Below are positions 53,755 to 62,556 of a stretch of DNA of 64,000 nucleotides, piece by piece. A program made the position numbers and the translations under genes. How positions within the stretch are numbered: position 1 is the first letter of the stretch; every line of letters starts with the position of its first letter. This DNA comes from Novosphingobium aureum (GTDB lineage: Bacteria > Pseudomonadota > Alphaproteobacteria > Sphingomonadales > Sphingomonadaceae): contig NZ_JADZGI010000001.1 in NCBI RefSeq assembly GCF_015865035.1, positions 558,001-622,000 on the forward strand. Reading direction: 5' to 3'. The notes beneath the pieces were generated by a model. It saw nothing but the letters and a program-made list of their open reading frames with translations, was not told where the DNA came from and made no database searches.

Positions 53755-55610
53755 AGCGCCCTGTCGCCCTGAGCGCAATTCTCGTGTTCGCCGTGCTCGA
53801 CCAGAGTGGAACCGGGCTTTCCGCCGCCGTGGACACCCGGGACATTGCCGGGGAGGCCGCGAGTGCGGGTGCTTCCGGTGGCGAGAGCGATGACCAGCTC
53901 GCCGCCCGCATTCTGGGCGCCGACGGTGCCCGTGCGCGCTTGCCGGGCTTTGCCGCAAGGCTCGCGCAGGACCGCTCGATCACGGGGCCCGGGGCCTGGC
54001 ACAAGCTGTCCGACGCGGCCGCCTGGAAGCGACTGAGCCGAGTTAGGCGCGGTGAGCTGCAGCAGGCCCGCTGGGACTATGCCCGCGCGCTTGTTGCGGC
54101 CGAGCGCGGCGCGGAGGCGGTCGGCGTGCTTGACGTCATGGTCCAGGACGATCCCGACCTTGCCATGGTGGACAATTTTCGCCTCGCGCGCGGTGCCGCG
54201 CTCATCGTGCAGCGTCGCTACGAGGCAGGCCTTGCCTCGCTCGATACGCCGGGCCTGCACGATAATCCGGAGGCCTGCGCCTGGCGTATGCGCGGCCTTG
54301 CCCAGAGCGGATTCGCGGACAGTGCGCTGCAGCAGCTTGGCTGTGTCGGCCATACGCTCGAGAAGCCGCGCCCGGCAGCCTTTTTCCTCGCCGCCGCGCG
54401 TGCCGCGATCGAGGCCGGCAAGCCTGAGGCGGCGATGCGCTGGCTCGAACCGCTGCCCGACCGCGACCCGGCGGCCAACCTCTACCGGGGGCGGGCGCAG
54501 CTTGCGCTGGGCAAGGGCGACGCGGCGCGCCTGCGGTTTTCGCGGGTGGAGGAATCGGGCACGCTCGAACAGCGCACCGATGCGCGTCTGAGCAAGGTCG
54601 AGGCCGAGGTCGCGGCCCATACGATCAAGCCACGCGAGGCGCTGCGCAAGCTGGATCGCATCCGCTATTCCTGGCGTGGCGACCAGATCGAGGAACGCGC
54701 GCTGCGCCTTTCCTACAAGCTCAACGACGACCTCGGCGACCTGTCGGGAGCGCTTGCGAGCGGCGCACTGCTGTTCCGCCATTTCAACGCGGCCCGGCAG
54801 GGTACCGACTTCCTTCCCGAGCTGCGCGGCAAGCTCGCCGGAGCCTTGTCGCCCGAGCGCAAGTTGCCGCTCGAGCAGGCGGCGGGCCTCTACTGGAACT
54901 ACCGCGATCTCGCCCCGGGTGGTTCCGAGGGCGATCGCATGACCAGCCAGCTTGCCGCACGGCTTCAGGCTGCCGGTCTCTACGAGCGCGCAGCCGATCT
55001 GCTCAGCTACCAGCTGTTCATGCGCGCCGGGCAACTGGCGCGTGGACCGCTCTCGGCGCGCGTTGCCTCGCTCTACGTCCTCGCTGCAAGGCCCGACCGT
55101 GCGCTCGAGACGCTGCGCAAGTCGGATGATCCCTCTTTGCCCGAGGACATGATCGCCGCGCGCCAGCGGGTCGAGGCCGTCGCGCTCAACCAGATCGGGC
55201 GGCCCAAGGAGGCGCTCGCGGTGCTCGAGGCGGTGCCCGGCAGCGAGGCGCTGCAGGCCGAGATCCTGTGGAAGCGGCAGGAGTGGGAGCGTTACGCGGC
55301 AGCCTCGGGCCAGACGCTGCCGGGCTCGGGCGCCCTTGACAAGCTCGGCCAGGCGAGTGTGCTGCGTCAGGCCATCGCGCTCGCCATGCTAGGTCGCGAG
55401 GCTGAGCTTGCCGCGCTCAACCAGCGCTATGGCGCGGCTTTTGCGAAACTGCCTTCCAAGGCAGCCTTCGAGCTGCTCACCGGTGCGCCGGGCAATGTCA
55501 GCCCTGCAGCGCTCAGCCGGGCCCTTGCCGCCTTGCCCGCGAACAGCCCGGCAGGCGATATCGGTGACCTGCTCGAACAGGCTCCCCCCGTCGGCGCGGC
55601 AGGCGACTGA
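53751..55610 (+). CDS. Secreted TPR-like (alpha-solenoid) protein in the flagellar region
   Basis: A 619-residue protein with a probable signal peptide (about 1-25). The rest is all-helical with repeating Ala/Leu/Arg patterns of tetratricopeptide type, for example GKPEAAMRWLEPLPDRDPAANLYRGRAQLALGKGD and GRPKEALAVLEAVPGSEALQAEILWKRQEW. No catalytic motif. Its location among flagellar genes, in an operon with a small membrane protein, suggests a periplasmic scaffold for motor or stator assembly, comparable in context to MotC/MotE-type accessory proteins, but this is inference. Confidence 0.65.
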   Translation: MKRPVALSAILVFAVLDQSGTGLSAAVDTRDIAGEAASAGASGGESDDQLAARILGADGARARLPGFAARLAQDRSITGPGAWHKLSDAAAWKRLSRVRRGELQQARWDYARALVAAERGAEAVGVLDVMVQDDPDLAMVDNFRLARGAALIVQRRYEAGLASLDTPGLHDNPEACAWRMRGLAQSGFADSALQQLGCVGHTLEKPRPAAFFLAAARAAIEAGKPEAAMRWLEPLPDRDPAANLYRGRAQLALGKGDAARLRFSRVEESGTLEQRTDARLSKVEAEVAAHTIKPREALRKLDRIRYSWRGDQIEERALRLSYKLNDDLGDLSGALASGALLFRHFNAARQGTDFLPELRGKLAGALSPERKLPLEQAAGLYWNYRDLAPGGSEGDRMTSQLAARLQAAGLYERAADLLSYQLFMRAGQLARGPLSARVASLYVLAARPDRALETLRKSDDPSLPEDMIAARQRVEAVALNQIGRPKEALAVLEAVPGSEALQAEILWKRQEWERYAAASGQTLPGSGALDKLGQASVLRQAIALAMLGREAELAALNQRYGAAFAKLPSKAAFELLTGAPGNVSPAALSRALAALPANSPAGDIGDLLEQAPPVGAAGD

Positions 55611-55623
55611 GGCTGCCGTCCAG

Positions 55624-55670
55624 ACGCGAGGAAGGGGGCGGCGCCCCCGGCACTGCCCCCTTCCTCGCGT
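55624..55670. terminator. Long hairpin terminator between convergent units
   Basis: A perfect 16-bp stem ACGCGAGGAAGGGGGC (55624-55639) / GCCCCCTTCCTCGCGT (55655-55670) with a 15-nt loop, between the TPR-like gene and flgL, which converge. Confidence 0.8.
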
Positions 55671-55703
55671 GTCCCTCCGAGGCTTTCAGCCCGGTCCGGG
55701 CAA

Positions 55704-56609
55704 TCAGATGTAGTTGGTAAGCGAGAGGCTCGAGAGGCGCGCGAAGACCGAGTAGCTGGCCTCGAGCACGGTCTGGCGCTGCGAGATCTGCATCGCGACC
55801 TCGGCCATGTCGGCATCCTCGATCGAGCCGATCACGTCGGTCAGCAAGTCCGAGCGTTCGTCGGCGCGCTCGGCCATCATTTCGGCCCGGTTCTGGTTGC
55901 GCCCGTTGACCGCATTGGCCGCACGCACGTCGCCAAGGCCTGTATCGAACTGGTCGAGCGCGGTGCGGATCGCGTCCATCTGCGCATCGGTCAGGGTGTC
56001 GCCGAAGGGACCGGCCGCAGCGAGCGTGCCGAAGGCTGCAACCAGATCGGTTGCGACGTCGCTGGCGAGGATTCCGTATTGCAGGTCGACCCCGTCGCCG
56101 ACGCGGCTGGACTGGCGCACCGTGTCGTTGGCGAAGGCATCGGCCGGGTCAAGCGTGGCAAGCTCGGAGAGGTCGGTGGGAATGAAGGGCTTGGTCTTGC
56201 TCTGCGATCCGGCGAACAGCGAGACCCCGCCCGATGCCGCGTTGAGGTTCGAGCGCATGTCGTCGAAGGCCGCCTCGAGCGTATTCTGCAGGCCGGAGGA
56301 ATCGTCCGTGCCCAGAGCAGTGAGCAGGCGGGTGCGCAAGTCGGTCACGGTGTTGTCGATCTGGGTGAGGCTGGCATCGTAGATGGACAGCGTCGTCGAC
56401 AGGTAGGTGGCCGCAGCCTTGTAGGAGCTTTGTTGGGCGAGCATCGAGCGCGCCGAGAGCGCGCGCGTCGCATTGAGGCCCAGTCCGGCGTAGTCGTCCG
56501 CCTTCTTGCCGGTCGAAAGCTGGACCTGGCTCTCGGCGAGGTTGGACTGCGTGCGGGCCATCGAACTGGCCAGCGTGCGCTGCAGGGGAATGGTGGCGAC
56601 CCGGGTCAT
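55704..56609 (-). CDS. flgL: Flagellar hook-filament junction protein FlgL
   Basis: A 301-residue flagellin-like junction protein. The N-terminus ATIPLQRTLASSMARTQSNLAESQVQLSTGKKADDYAGLG and C-terminus DIGSIEDADMAEVAMQISQRQTVLEASYSVFARLSSLSLTNYI-like end (written in parts here: DADMAEVAMQISQRQ, then TVLEASYSVFARL) match FlgL. It connects FlgK to the filament. It is transcribed after flgK with an 11-bp gap. Usual length for the family. Confidence 0.92.
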   Translation of the reverse strand: MTRVATIPLQRTLASSMARTQSNLAESQVQLSTGKKADDYAGLGLNATRALSARSMLAQQSSYKAAATYLSTTLSIYDASLTQIDNTVTDLRTRLLTALGTDDSSGLQNTLEAAFDDMRSNLNAASGGVSLFAGSQSKTKPFIPTDLSELATLDPADAFANDTVRQSSRVGDGVDLQYGILASDVATDLVAAFGTLAAAGPFGDTLTDAQMDAIRTALDQFDTGLGDVRAANAVNGRNQNRAEMMAERADERSDLLTDVIGSIEDADMAEVAMQISQRQTVLEASYSVFARLSSLSLTNYI

Positions 56610-56620
56610 CTTGCGGTTCC

Positions 56621-58717
56621 TTATCCGACCATTTCAATCAGGGCATCGTACATCTGCGAGGCGGTGGTCATGACCCGCGCCGCTGCGGAATAGCTGTTCT
56701 GGAGGACGACCATCTGCGCCAGTTCCTCGTCGATGTTGACGCCAGCATAGCTGTCGCGCCGGTCGACCGCATCGGTGAGGCGGGCCGAGTTGTCGCGGTA
56801 GGCGGTGGCTGCGAGCGAGGCCGCGCTGCCCACCCCGCCGAGCAGGCGGTTGGTGAAGGTCTCGAGGCTGGCCGAGCCGTCCTTGCCGAAATCGACACTG
56901 CCGGAGATGGCGTCGAGAAAGGCCTGGCTGTTGCGCAGGTCGCCGGGGCCGATTGCGGCCTCGCCGGGTAGCGCATCAAGCTGCAGCTGCGCCAGCGGTA
57001 CCCGCGTCGTGCTGGCAAGCATCGCTGCGGTGACTTCCGCCGTGGCGACGCCGCTGGCGGTTCCGCTCAGGCCAGAGAGTGCGGAAAACGACAGGCCGGT
57101 CCCCAGACGATCGGTCGAGTCCGAAGTGATCGAGACGCTGGCGCCTGCTGCGGCATTGCTCTCGGCGAAGAGCACGCGGCCACGTGCATCGAGTGAGAAG
57201 TTGCCGTAGTCGGCGAGCGGGCTGGCGTTCAGCTCGTCGACCAGATCGCTCCAGGCAGGGCCGGAGCTGCCGGTGAGGGCATATTCGGCCAATGTCTTGC
57301 CGGTGGAATCGCGCAGCACCAGCTGCGCGGTCTCGCCCGCTCCGAAACCGTGCGGGTCGGTGCCGGTGAAGCCTGATGGCGCCAGTGCACTCGTCGAGGA
57401 GCGGATCAGGTTGTTGAGCCCGAAGAACTGCGAGAAGCCGACGCCTGCACGCTCGCTGGGGCTGTCCGGATCCTGCGCGACGATGATGCCGTTGCCGGTC
57501 TTCGCGGCGCTGATCGAGAGCACGCCGTCCTGGAAGCTCGCTGTCGCATCGGTGCCGAGCGCGGTGTTGATGGCATCGAGGGCGTCGGCCACTGTCGCGC
57601 CTGGGGGAAGGGCGTCGAAGTCGACCGGGACCTTGCTCTGCAACACGCCGCTGGCATCGACGACGGCAAAGATCACGCTGCCGCTGAAGCCGAAGCGATC
57701 GGTCTCGACAAGACCGTTGGCCTGCCCGGTCAGGGTCTGCGGCGCAGGCAGCGAGGTGCCGTTGTTGGCGACCTGGTTGAGCGTGGTGGCAAGCCCGGTA
57801 AACAGTTGGCCCAGCTGCTCGGAAAACTCCGGCAGAGCGCGGTCGCGCATGTCGATCAGCCCGCCCAGCTTGCCGCCGACGGCGCTCGAATTGATCACTT
57901 CGCCGGTCGAGGCGCCAACGGTTCCGTTGTCAGCGGCGAAACGGATGTCGATCGCGGGATAGATTGCCTGCGAGGCGCCGCCGCCGGTGGGATAGCTCAG
58001 CTGGCGCAAGCGCTTGTCGAGCAGCACCTGTCCCGAGGCGGTGTCGATGGTGACGCGCCCGTCGGACTGCTCGCGCACGCTGACGTCGATCAGTCCGCTC
58101 AGCTCTTCCAGTGCCGTCATGCGCTGGTCGGCCGGGCCCGAAGTGCTCTGGCCCAGGCCCTGCAGGCGTGCGATCTCGGCGTTGTAGTCATGGACCTGCT
58201 TGAGCAGGACGTTGACCCGTTCGACGGTGTCACCGACCTCGCTCTCGACGTCGGCCTGCAGCGCCGAGATGTCATCCTGCAACTGGCTGATGGTGGTGAT
58301 CGTGTCCTGCACCGCACCGGTGAACAGCGCGATCGATTCGGGCGAGCCCTGCAGCGAATCGATCTCGGCCGCAGTGCTCGAGATCGATGTCAGCCGCGCG
58401 GTCAGGTTGCTCGATGAATCGGTGGAACCCAGCAGTGCCTGGAGTCGGTCGAGATAGTTCGCGGTTGCCTCCGCCCGTCCGGCCGCGCCGCCGCGCTGGT
58501 AGACCGCGTTCTCGAGGAACTTGTCGGCGACGCGCGTCGGCTCGCCGACCACCACGCCGTTGACCACGCCTCCCGCGACGCCGGTGGCGAGCGAGACCTT
58601 CTGGCGCGCATAGCCCGGCGTCGAGACGTTCGCGATGTTGTTCGAGACCGTCTGCATCCCCGACTGCGAGGCCGAGAGGCCGGAAATGGCCGAGCTGAGG
58701 ATCGAGTTGAGAGACAC
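56621..58717 (-). CDS. flgK: Flagellar hook-associated protein 1, FlgK
   Basis: A 698-residue protein. The N-terminus has SILSSAISGLSASQSGMQ then TVSNNIANVSTPGYARQ, the rod/hook motif. The C-terminal end has the conserved GVNIDEELAQMVVLQNSYSAA and RVMTTASQMYDALIEMV. The long variable centre (about 300-600) is beta-rich. It forms the first hook-filament junction layer. It is transcribed between flgE (86-bp gap) and flgL. Longer than enterobacterial FlgK (547), within the alphaproteobacterial range. Confidence 0.93.
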   Translation of the reverse strand: MSLNSILSSAISGLSASQSGMQTVSNNIANVSTPGYARQKVSLATGVAGGVVNGVVVGEPTRVADKFLENAVYQRGGAAGRAEATANYLDRLQALLGSTDSSSNLTARLTSISSTAAEIDSLQGSPESIALFTGAVQDTITTISQLQDDISALQADVESEVGDTVERVNVLLKQVHDYNAEIARLQGLGQSTSGPADQRMTALEELSGLIDVSVREQSDGRVTIDTASGQVLLDKRLRQLSYPTGGGASQAIYPAIDIRFAADNGTVGASTGEVINSSAVGGKLGGLIDMRDRALPEFSEQLGQLFTGLATTLNQVANNGTSLPAPQTLTGQANGLVETDRFGFSGSVIFAVVDASGVLQSKVPVDFDALPPGATVADALDAINTALGTDATASFQDGVLSISAAKTGNGIIVAQDPDSPSERAGVGFSQFFGLNNLIRSSTSALAPSGFTGTDPHGFGAGETAQLVLRDSTGKTLAEYALTGSSGPAWSDLVDELNASPLADYGNFSLDARGRVLFAESNAAAGASVSITSDSTDRLGTGLSFSALSGLSGTASGVATAEVTAAMLASTTRVPLAQLQLDALPGEAAIGPGDLRNSQAFLDAISGSVDFGKDGSASLETFTNRLLGGVGSAASLAATAYRDNSARLTDAVDRRDSYAGVNIDEELAQMVVLQNSYSAAARVMTTASQMYDALIEMVG

Positions 58718-58803
58718 GGGCTGGCGGCTTCCTGAATGCTGTACGGGGCTGAGATCGCGGGAAATGGGGCAGGGGGCGACCTCTCAGGGCCGCCCCTTGC
58801 GCA

Positions 58804-60120
58804 TCAGCGCTTCAGGTTCGAGACTTCCTGCAGCATTTCGTCGACCGTGGTGATGATCTTGGAAGAGGCGCTGTAGGCGCGCTGGAACAGGATCATGTTC
58901 GAGAACTCCTGCGCGAGGTCGACGTTCGATGCCTCGAGCGTGCTCGCCGAGACCTTGCCCGCGCCCAGCGAGCCGGGCTCGTTGATCGAGGCGCTGCCGG
59001 ACTGCTGCGAGACCTGGTAGGCATTGCCGGCGATGCGGGTGAGGCCATCCGGGTTCTGGAAGGTGGCGATCGGCAGCTGGTAGATCGCCATGGTCGTGCC
59101 GTCGTCGAAGATCGCGCTGACAACGCCCGTGTCCGAAATCTCGACCGAGGCGACGGTGCCGAGCATGCCGCCGTTGACGTTCGAGGAAAGCAGCGTCGAG
59201 GTGCTGGCGAACTGGGTGAGGCCATCGAGCTGGCCGTTGGTGCCGAGGTCGAGAGAGATCGGCTGCGAGCCGGCGCCATTGGCCCAGCCCAGCGAGATCG
59301 AACCGAACAGCGCCGGGTCCGAGGCGTTGGCGTCGATGCTGCCGTCGGCGTTGAACACGACGGCGCCGCTGGCGATCACGCCATTTGCATCTGCGCCGCT
59401 CGCAATGTCGGCCGGATTGCCCGCGATCTCGGCGATCCACTGGTTTGCCGCGGTCTTGACGAAATTGAAGGTCAAGGTGTGCGTCGAGCCCTGCTCGTCG
59501 AATACTTCGACCGAGCGCGAGAACGAGGGGGTAACCGCGCCGGTGGTCATGTCGCCCGCGGTATAGGGCAGCTGCGCGGCATCGAGCGGCGTCGTGTTCG
59601 AGTTGAGGTTGGCGCGAAGCGCGATGTTGGTGGTCGGCTGCGCCGCGCCGGTCATCGCGGCGGGCTGCACGGGCTGCAGCGCGGAGAGGTCGCCGTTGTT
59701 GGTGAAGTTACCGAAGGAGTCGAGCGGCCAGCCGGTCAGGTAGAGCCCGGCGGTGTTGCGCAGGTAGCCCGAGCTGTCGGTGGTGAACGAACCGGCGCGC
59801 GTATAGGCGATCGCGCTGTCGGCGTCGGCACCGGTGCGCACGACGAAGAAGCCGTCGCCATCGATGGCGATGTCGGTCAGGCTGCTCGAGGCCTGCAACA
59901 TGCCCTGCTTCGAGATCAGCGCCTTGGGCGAGGCGGTCACGCCGCCGGCCGAATAGCTGTTGCTCACCGAACCGTCGGTGACAAGCGTCTGGAACTGCGC
60001 CGAGACCCCCTTGTAGCCGGTGGTGTTCACATTGGTGATGTTGTCGGCCACGGTTGCCATGGCGCTGGCCTGCGCGCCGAGACCCGACACGCCTGCATAG
60101 AGGGCTGAATAGAGGCTCAT
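58804..60120 (-). CDS. flgE: Flagellar hook protein FlgE
   Basis: A 438-residue hook protein. The start at 60120 (MSLYSALYAGVSGLGAQA) fits the family; an upstream in-frame ATG adds 20 unrelated residues. The N-terminus continues ATVADNITNVNTTGYKG. The centre has DIAIDGDGFFVV and AYTRAGSFTTDSSGYL, and the C-terminus VSASTLEASNVDLAQEF then SNMILFQRAYSASSKII. It polymerises into the universal joint. First gene of flgE-flgK-flgL and divergent from flbT (178 bp between starts). Confidence 0.94.
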   Translation of the reverse strand: MSLYSALYAGVSGLGAQASAMATVADNITNVNTTGYKGVSAQFQTLVTDGSVSNSYSAGGVTASPKALISKQGMLQASSSLTDIAIDGDGFFVVRTGADADSAIAYTRAGSFTTDSSGYLRNTAGLYLTGWPLDSFGNFTNNGDLSALQPVQPAAMTGAAQPTTNIALRANLNSNTTPLDAAQLPYTAGDMTTGAVTPSFSRSVEVFDEQGSTHTLTFNFVKTAANQWIAEIAGNPADIASGADANGVIASGAVVFNADGSIDANASDPALFGSISLGWANGAGSQPISLDLGTNGQLDGLTQFASTSTLLSSNVNGGMLGTVASVEISDTGVVSAIFDDGTTMAIYQLPIATFQNPDGLTRIAGNAYQVSQQSGSASINEPGSLGAGKVSASTLEASNVDLAQEFSNMILFQRAYSASSKIITTVDEMLQEVSNLKR

Positions 60121-60298
60121 TCCAATCTCCTGTCGATCCGGCTGGTCGGACAAGCACTTCCGGCAACCTAACAGGGGCATTGTAGAGGGTCTTCACGTGC
60201 GCGCGGCGTGGTGGCGCAGAAAAAAATGCTGGCCCGCGGTCACTTTCGAGCAAGGATTCATCCTATAAAGTAGGTAATCTTGACTAGGGTCCCAAGGC

Positions 60299-60748
60299 AT
60301 GACGCTTCGTATTTCGCTTCGTAACAACGAGCAGGTTATCGTGAACGGGGCGGTCCTGCGCTCGCAGGGGCGAACCGACCTGATCGTCGAGAACAACGCG
60401 ATGATCCTGCGCGGACGCGACGTGATGAAGCCCGAGGATGCCGACACCCCCGCCAAGCAGCTCTATTTTGCGACGATGATGGCCTATATCGACCAGGATG
60501 AGCTGGTCGAGCACCGCAAGGCCGTGCTTGCCCGCCTCGAGCAGCTGCTCGGCGCGCTCGAGAATCCGGAGGCCAAGTCGGTCTGCATCCGTTTCGCACA
60601 GCATGTGGGCTCGGGGCAGTTCTACGCAGCGCTCGTCGATTGCCGCTGGCTGATCGGTTACGAGGCCGAGGCACTCGACCGGCTCGCAGGTCCGTTCTCC
60701 GGACAGGGCGGCGATGGCGGCGTGTCTGCGGACACGCCGGACGTTTGA
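60299..60748 (+). CDS. flbT: Flagellin post-transcriptional regulator FlbT
   Basis: A 149-residue protein. The start RISLRNNEQVIVNGAVLRSQ and GRTDLIVENNAMILRGRDVM are characteristic of FlbT, followed by PAKQLYFATMMAYID. In Caulobacter, FlbT binds the flagellin mRNA 5' untranslated region and controls its translation or stability with FlaF. No flaF gene is next to it here, and the flagellin gene lies about 14 kb away. It precedes fliI by 10 bp, so it probably heads the flbT-fliI-fliJ-SLT operon. Confidence 0.93.
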   Translation: MTLRISLRNNEQVIVNGAVLRSQGRTDLIVENNAMILRGRDVMKPEDADTPAKQLYFATMMAYIDQDELVEHRKAVLARLEQLLGALENPEAKSVCIRFAQHVGSGQFYAALVDCRWLIGYEAEALDRLAGPFSGQGGDGGVSADTPDV

Positions 60749-60758
60749 GGCGCGGGGG

Positions 60759-62111
60759 ATGAACGCGCTTGCAGCAGCTGCAACGGGCCTGCGCATGCTC
60801 AGCCCCGATGTGCGCTACGGCCAGGTCGTCGCCGTGCGCGGCGCATTGATCGAAGTCGAGGGGCTGAGCGGGGTTGCGCAGATCGGCTCGCGACTTTCGC
60901 TGGGCACCAACGGTGCGCGGGTCGAGGCGGAAGTCACCGGGCTCGACCGTGACATTGCCCATTGTCTGCCCTTCAGCGAACCGCAGGGCATCGCCACCGG
61001 AGCGCGCGCCGACCTGCTTGCCAGCCAGTTCGCGCTGCGTCCCTCGGTCGGCTGGCTGGGGCGCATGGTCGATGGTCTCGGCCGCCCGATCGATGGCAAG
61101 GGCCAGCTGCCGCAAGGCGCACTGTCCTGTCGCATCAAGGCCTCGCCTCCGCCTGCCTCCTCGCGCATGCGCGTGGGCGAGCGTCTCTCCACCGGGGTGC
61201 GTGCGCTCGATGTATTCGCGCCCGTCTGCCGCGGGCAGCGCATGGGTCTGTTCGCAGGCTCGGGCGTCGGCAAGTCGGTGCTTCTCTCGATGCTCGCGCG
61301 CTGGACCGATTGCGACGTGGCGGTGATCGGCCTGATTGGCGAACGCGGCCGCGAAGTGCAGGAATTCGTGCAGGAGGAGCTGGGTCAGCTCGGTCTCGCG
61401 CGTTCGGTTGTTGTCGTCGCGACCTCGGACGAGCCCGCGCTGATGCGCCGCCAGGCCGCCTGGACGACGATGGCGGTCGCCGAATACTTCCGCGATCAGG
61501 GCCTCAACGTGCTGTGCCTGATGGACTCGGTCACCCGCTTCGCCATGGCCCAGCGCGAGATCGGCCTCGCCAGCGGCGAGCCGCCCGCAACCAAGGGTTA
61601 CACCCCGACCGTCTTCGCCGAGCTGCCGCGCCTGCTCGAGCGGGCAGGCCCCGGTCTTGCCGGGCAGGGCTCGATCACCGGCCTGTTCACCGTGCTGGTC
61701 GATGGCGATGATCACAATGAGCCGGTCGCCGACGCGGTACGCGGTATTCTCGACGGGCACATCGTGATGAGCCGCAAGATCGCCGAGCGCGGTCGTTATC
61801 CCGCGATCGACGTGCTCAAGTCGGTTTCGCGCACGCTGCCTGCCGCGCTCGATGCAGGGCAGAACCATGCGCGCCTCACCGCGCGTCGGGTCCTTTCCAC
61901 CTTCCAGGACATCGAGGAAATGGTGCGGCTGGGCGCCTACCGCGCCGGCTCGAGCCCCGATGCCGACCATGCCATCGCGCTCGCGCCGCATATCGAGGCG
62001 CTGCTCAACCAGGATCGTCAGGAGCGCTCCTCTGCCGACGAGAGCTTTGCCGGGCTGACGCAGCTGCTGGATCCTTCGAGCGAGGAGGCGTTGCATGAAG
62101 ACGCCGTATGA
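60759..62111 (+). CDS. fliI: Flagellar type III export ATPase FliI
   Basis: A 450-residue ATPase starting at ATG 60759 after GCGGGGG; longer in-frame starts have no support. F1-beta-like features: Walker A AGSGVGKS (166-173), GERGREVQEF, the Walker B region NVLCLMDSVTRFAMAQREIGLA, and the GSITGLFTVLVDGDDHNEPVADAVRGILDGHIVM block typical of FliI. It powers export through the flagellar type III system with FliH and FliJ. fliH is not in the window. The 3' end overlaps fliJ by 17 bp. Confidence 0.95.
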   Translation: MNALAAAATGLRMLSPDVRYGQVVAVRGALIEVEGLSGVAQIGSRLSLGTNGARVEAEVTGLDRDIAHCLPFSEPQGIATGARADLLASQFALRPSVGWLGRMVDGLGRPIDGKGQLPQGALSCRIKASPPPASSRMRVGERLSTGVRALDVFAPVCRGQRMGLFAGSGVGKSVLLSMLARWTDCDVAVIGLIGERGREVQEFVQEELGQLGLARSVVVVATSDEPALMRRQAAWTTMAVAEYFRDQGLNVLCLMDSVTRFAMAQREIGLASGEPPATKGYTPTVFAELPRLLERAGPGLAGQGSITGLFTVLVDGDDHNEPVADAVRGILDGHIVMSRKIAERGRYPAIDVLKSVSRTLPAALDAGQNHARLTARRVLSTFQDIEEMVRLGAYRAGSSPDADHAIALAPHIEALLNQDRQERSSADESFAGLTQLLDPSSEEALHEDAV

Positions 62112-62556
62112 TACCGCGATGCGTGTGCGCCAGCGCGAGGTCGACCAGATCAGTGCCGCGATCAGCGCCGAGGCGAACGCGCTTGCCCAGACCGAAAGGC
62201 GCGGCGAGGAAGTGAGCGCGGCGATGCGGCGCGAGGCGGACCTTGCCGCGGCCGATTTCGGGGTGAGTGCTCACGCCTACCTCGCGCGCCAGCGTGCGGA
62301 GCGCCAGCGGCTGGCACAGGACCGGGTCGCGATCTCGGGGCGTCTCGAGACGATGCGCGCCAAGGCGGTCGAGGCGTTCAGTTCGCTGCGCGCGATCGAG
62401 AATGCTGCGGCGGCTTACCGCGCCGAAGCGGAGCGCATCGAGGCCAGCGCCGAGCAGGCCGAGGTCGATGACCGCTCGGCAGCCACGGTGGCCGGTGCAA
62501 GGCGTGCAGCGGCCGGCAAGGCTGCGCGTGTCGCGGCGGGCAGGAGCCGCTCGTGA
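62095..62556 (+). CDS. fliJ: Flagellar export chaperone FliJ
   Basis: A 153-residue, almost entirely helical coiled-coil protein. MRVRQREVDQISAAISAEANALAQTERR forms the first helix, and a second basic helix (AYLARQRAERQRLAQDR) runs antiparallel, the pattern of FliJ. Such proteins are recognised by context rather than by sequence: it overlaps fliI by 17 bp and the next gene by 4 bp. It acts as the stalk that couples FliI to the export gate. Confidence 0.82.
   Translation: MKTPYDTAMRVRQREVDQISAAISAEANALAQTERRGEEVSAAMRREADLAAADFGVSAHAYLARQRAERQRLAQDRVAISGRLETMRAKAVEAFSSLRAIENAAAAYRAEAERIEASAEQAEVDDRSAATVAGARRAAAGKAARVAAGRSRS

Noticed and set aside
60336..62096. A 586-codon open frame antisense to fliI
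   Set aside because: Shadow of fliI and flbT with low-complexity Arg/His composition; fliI motifs are perfect on the other strand.
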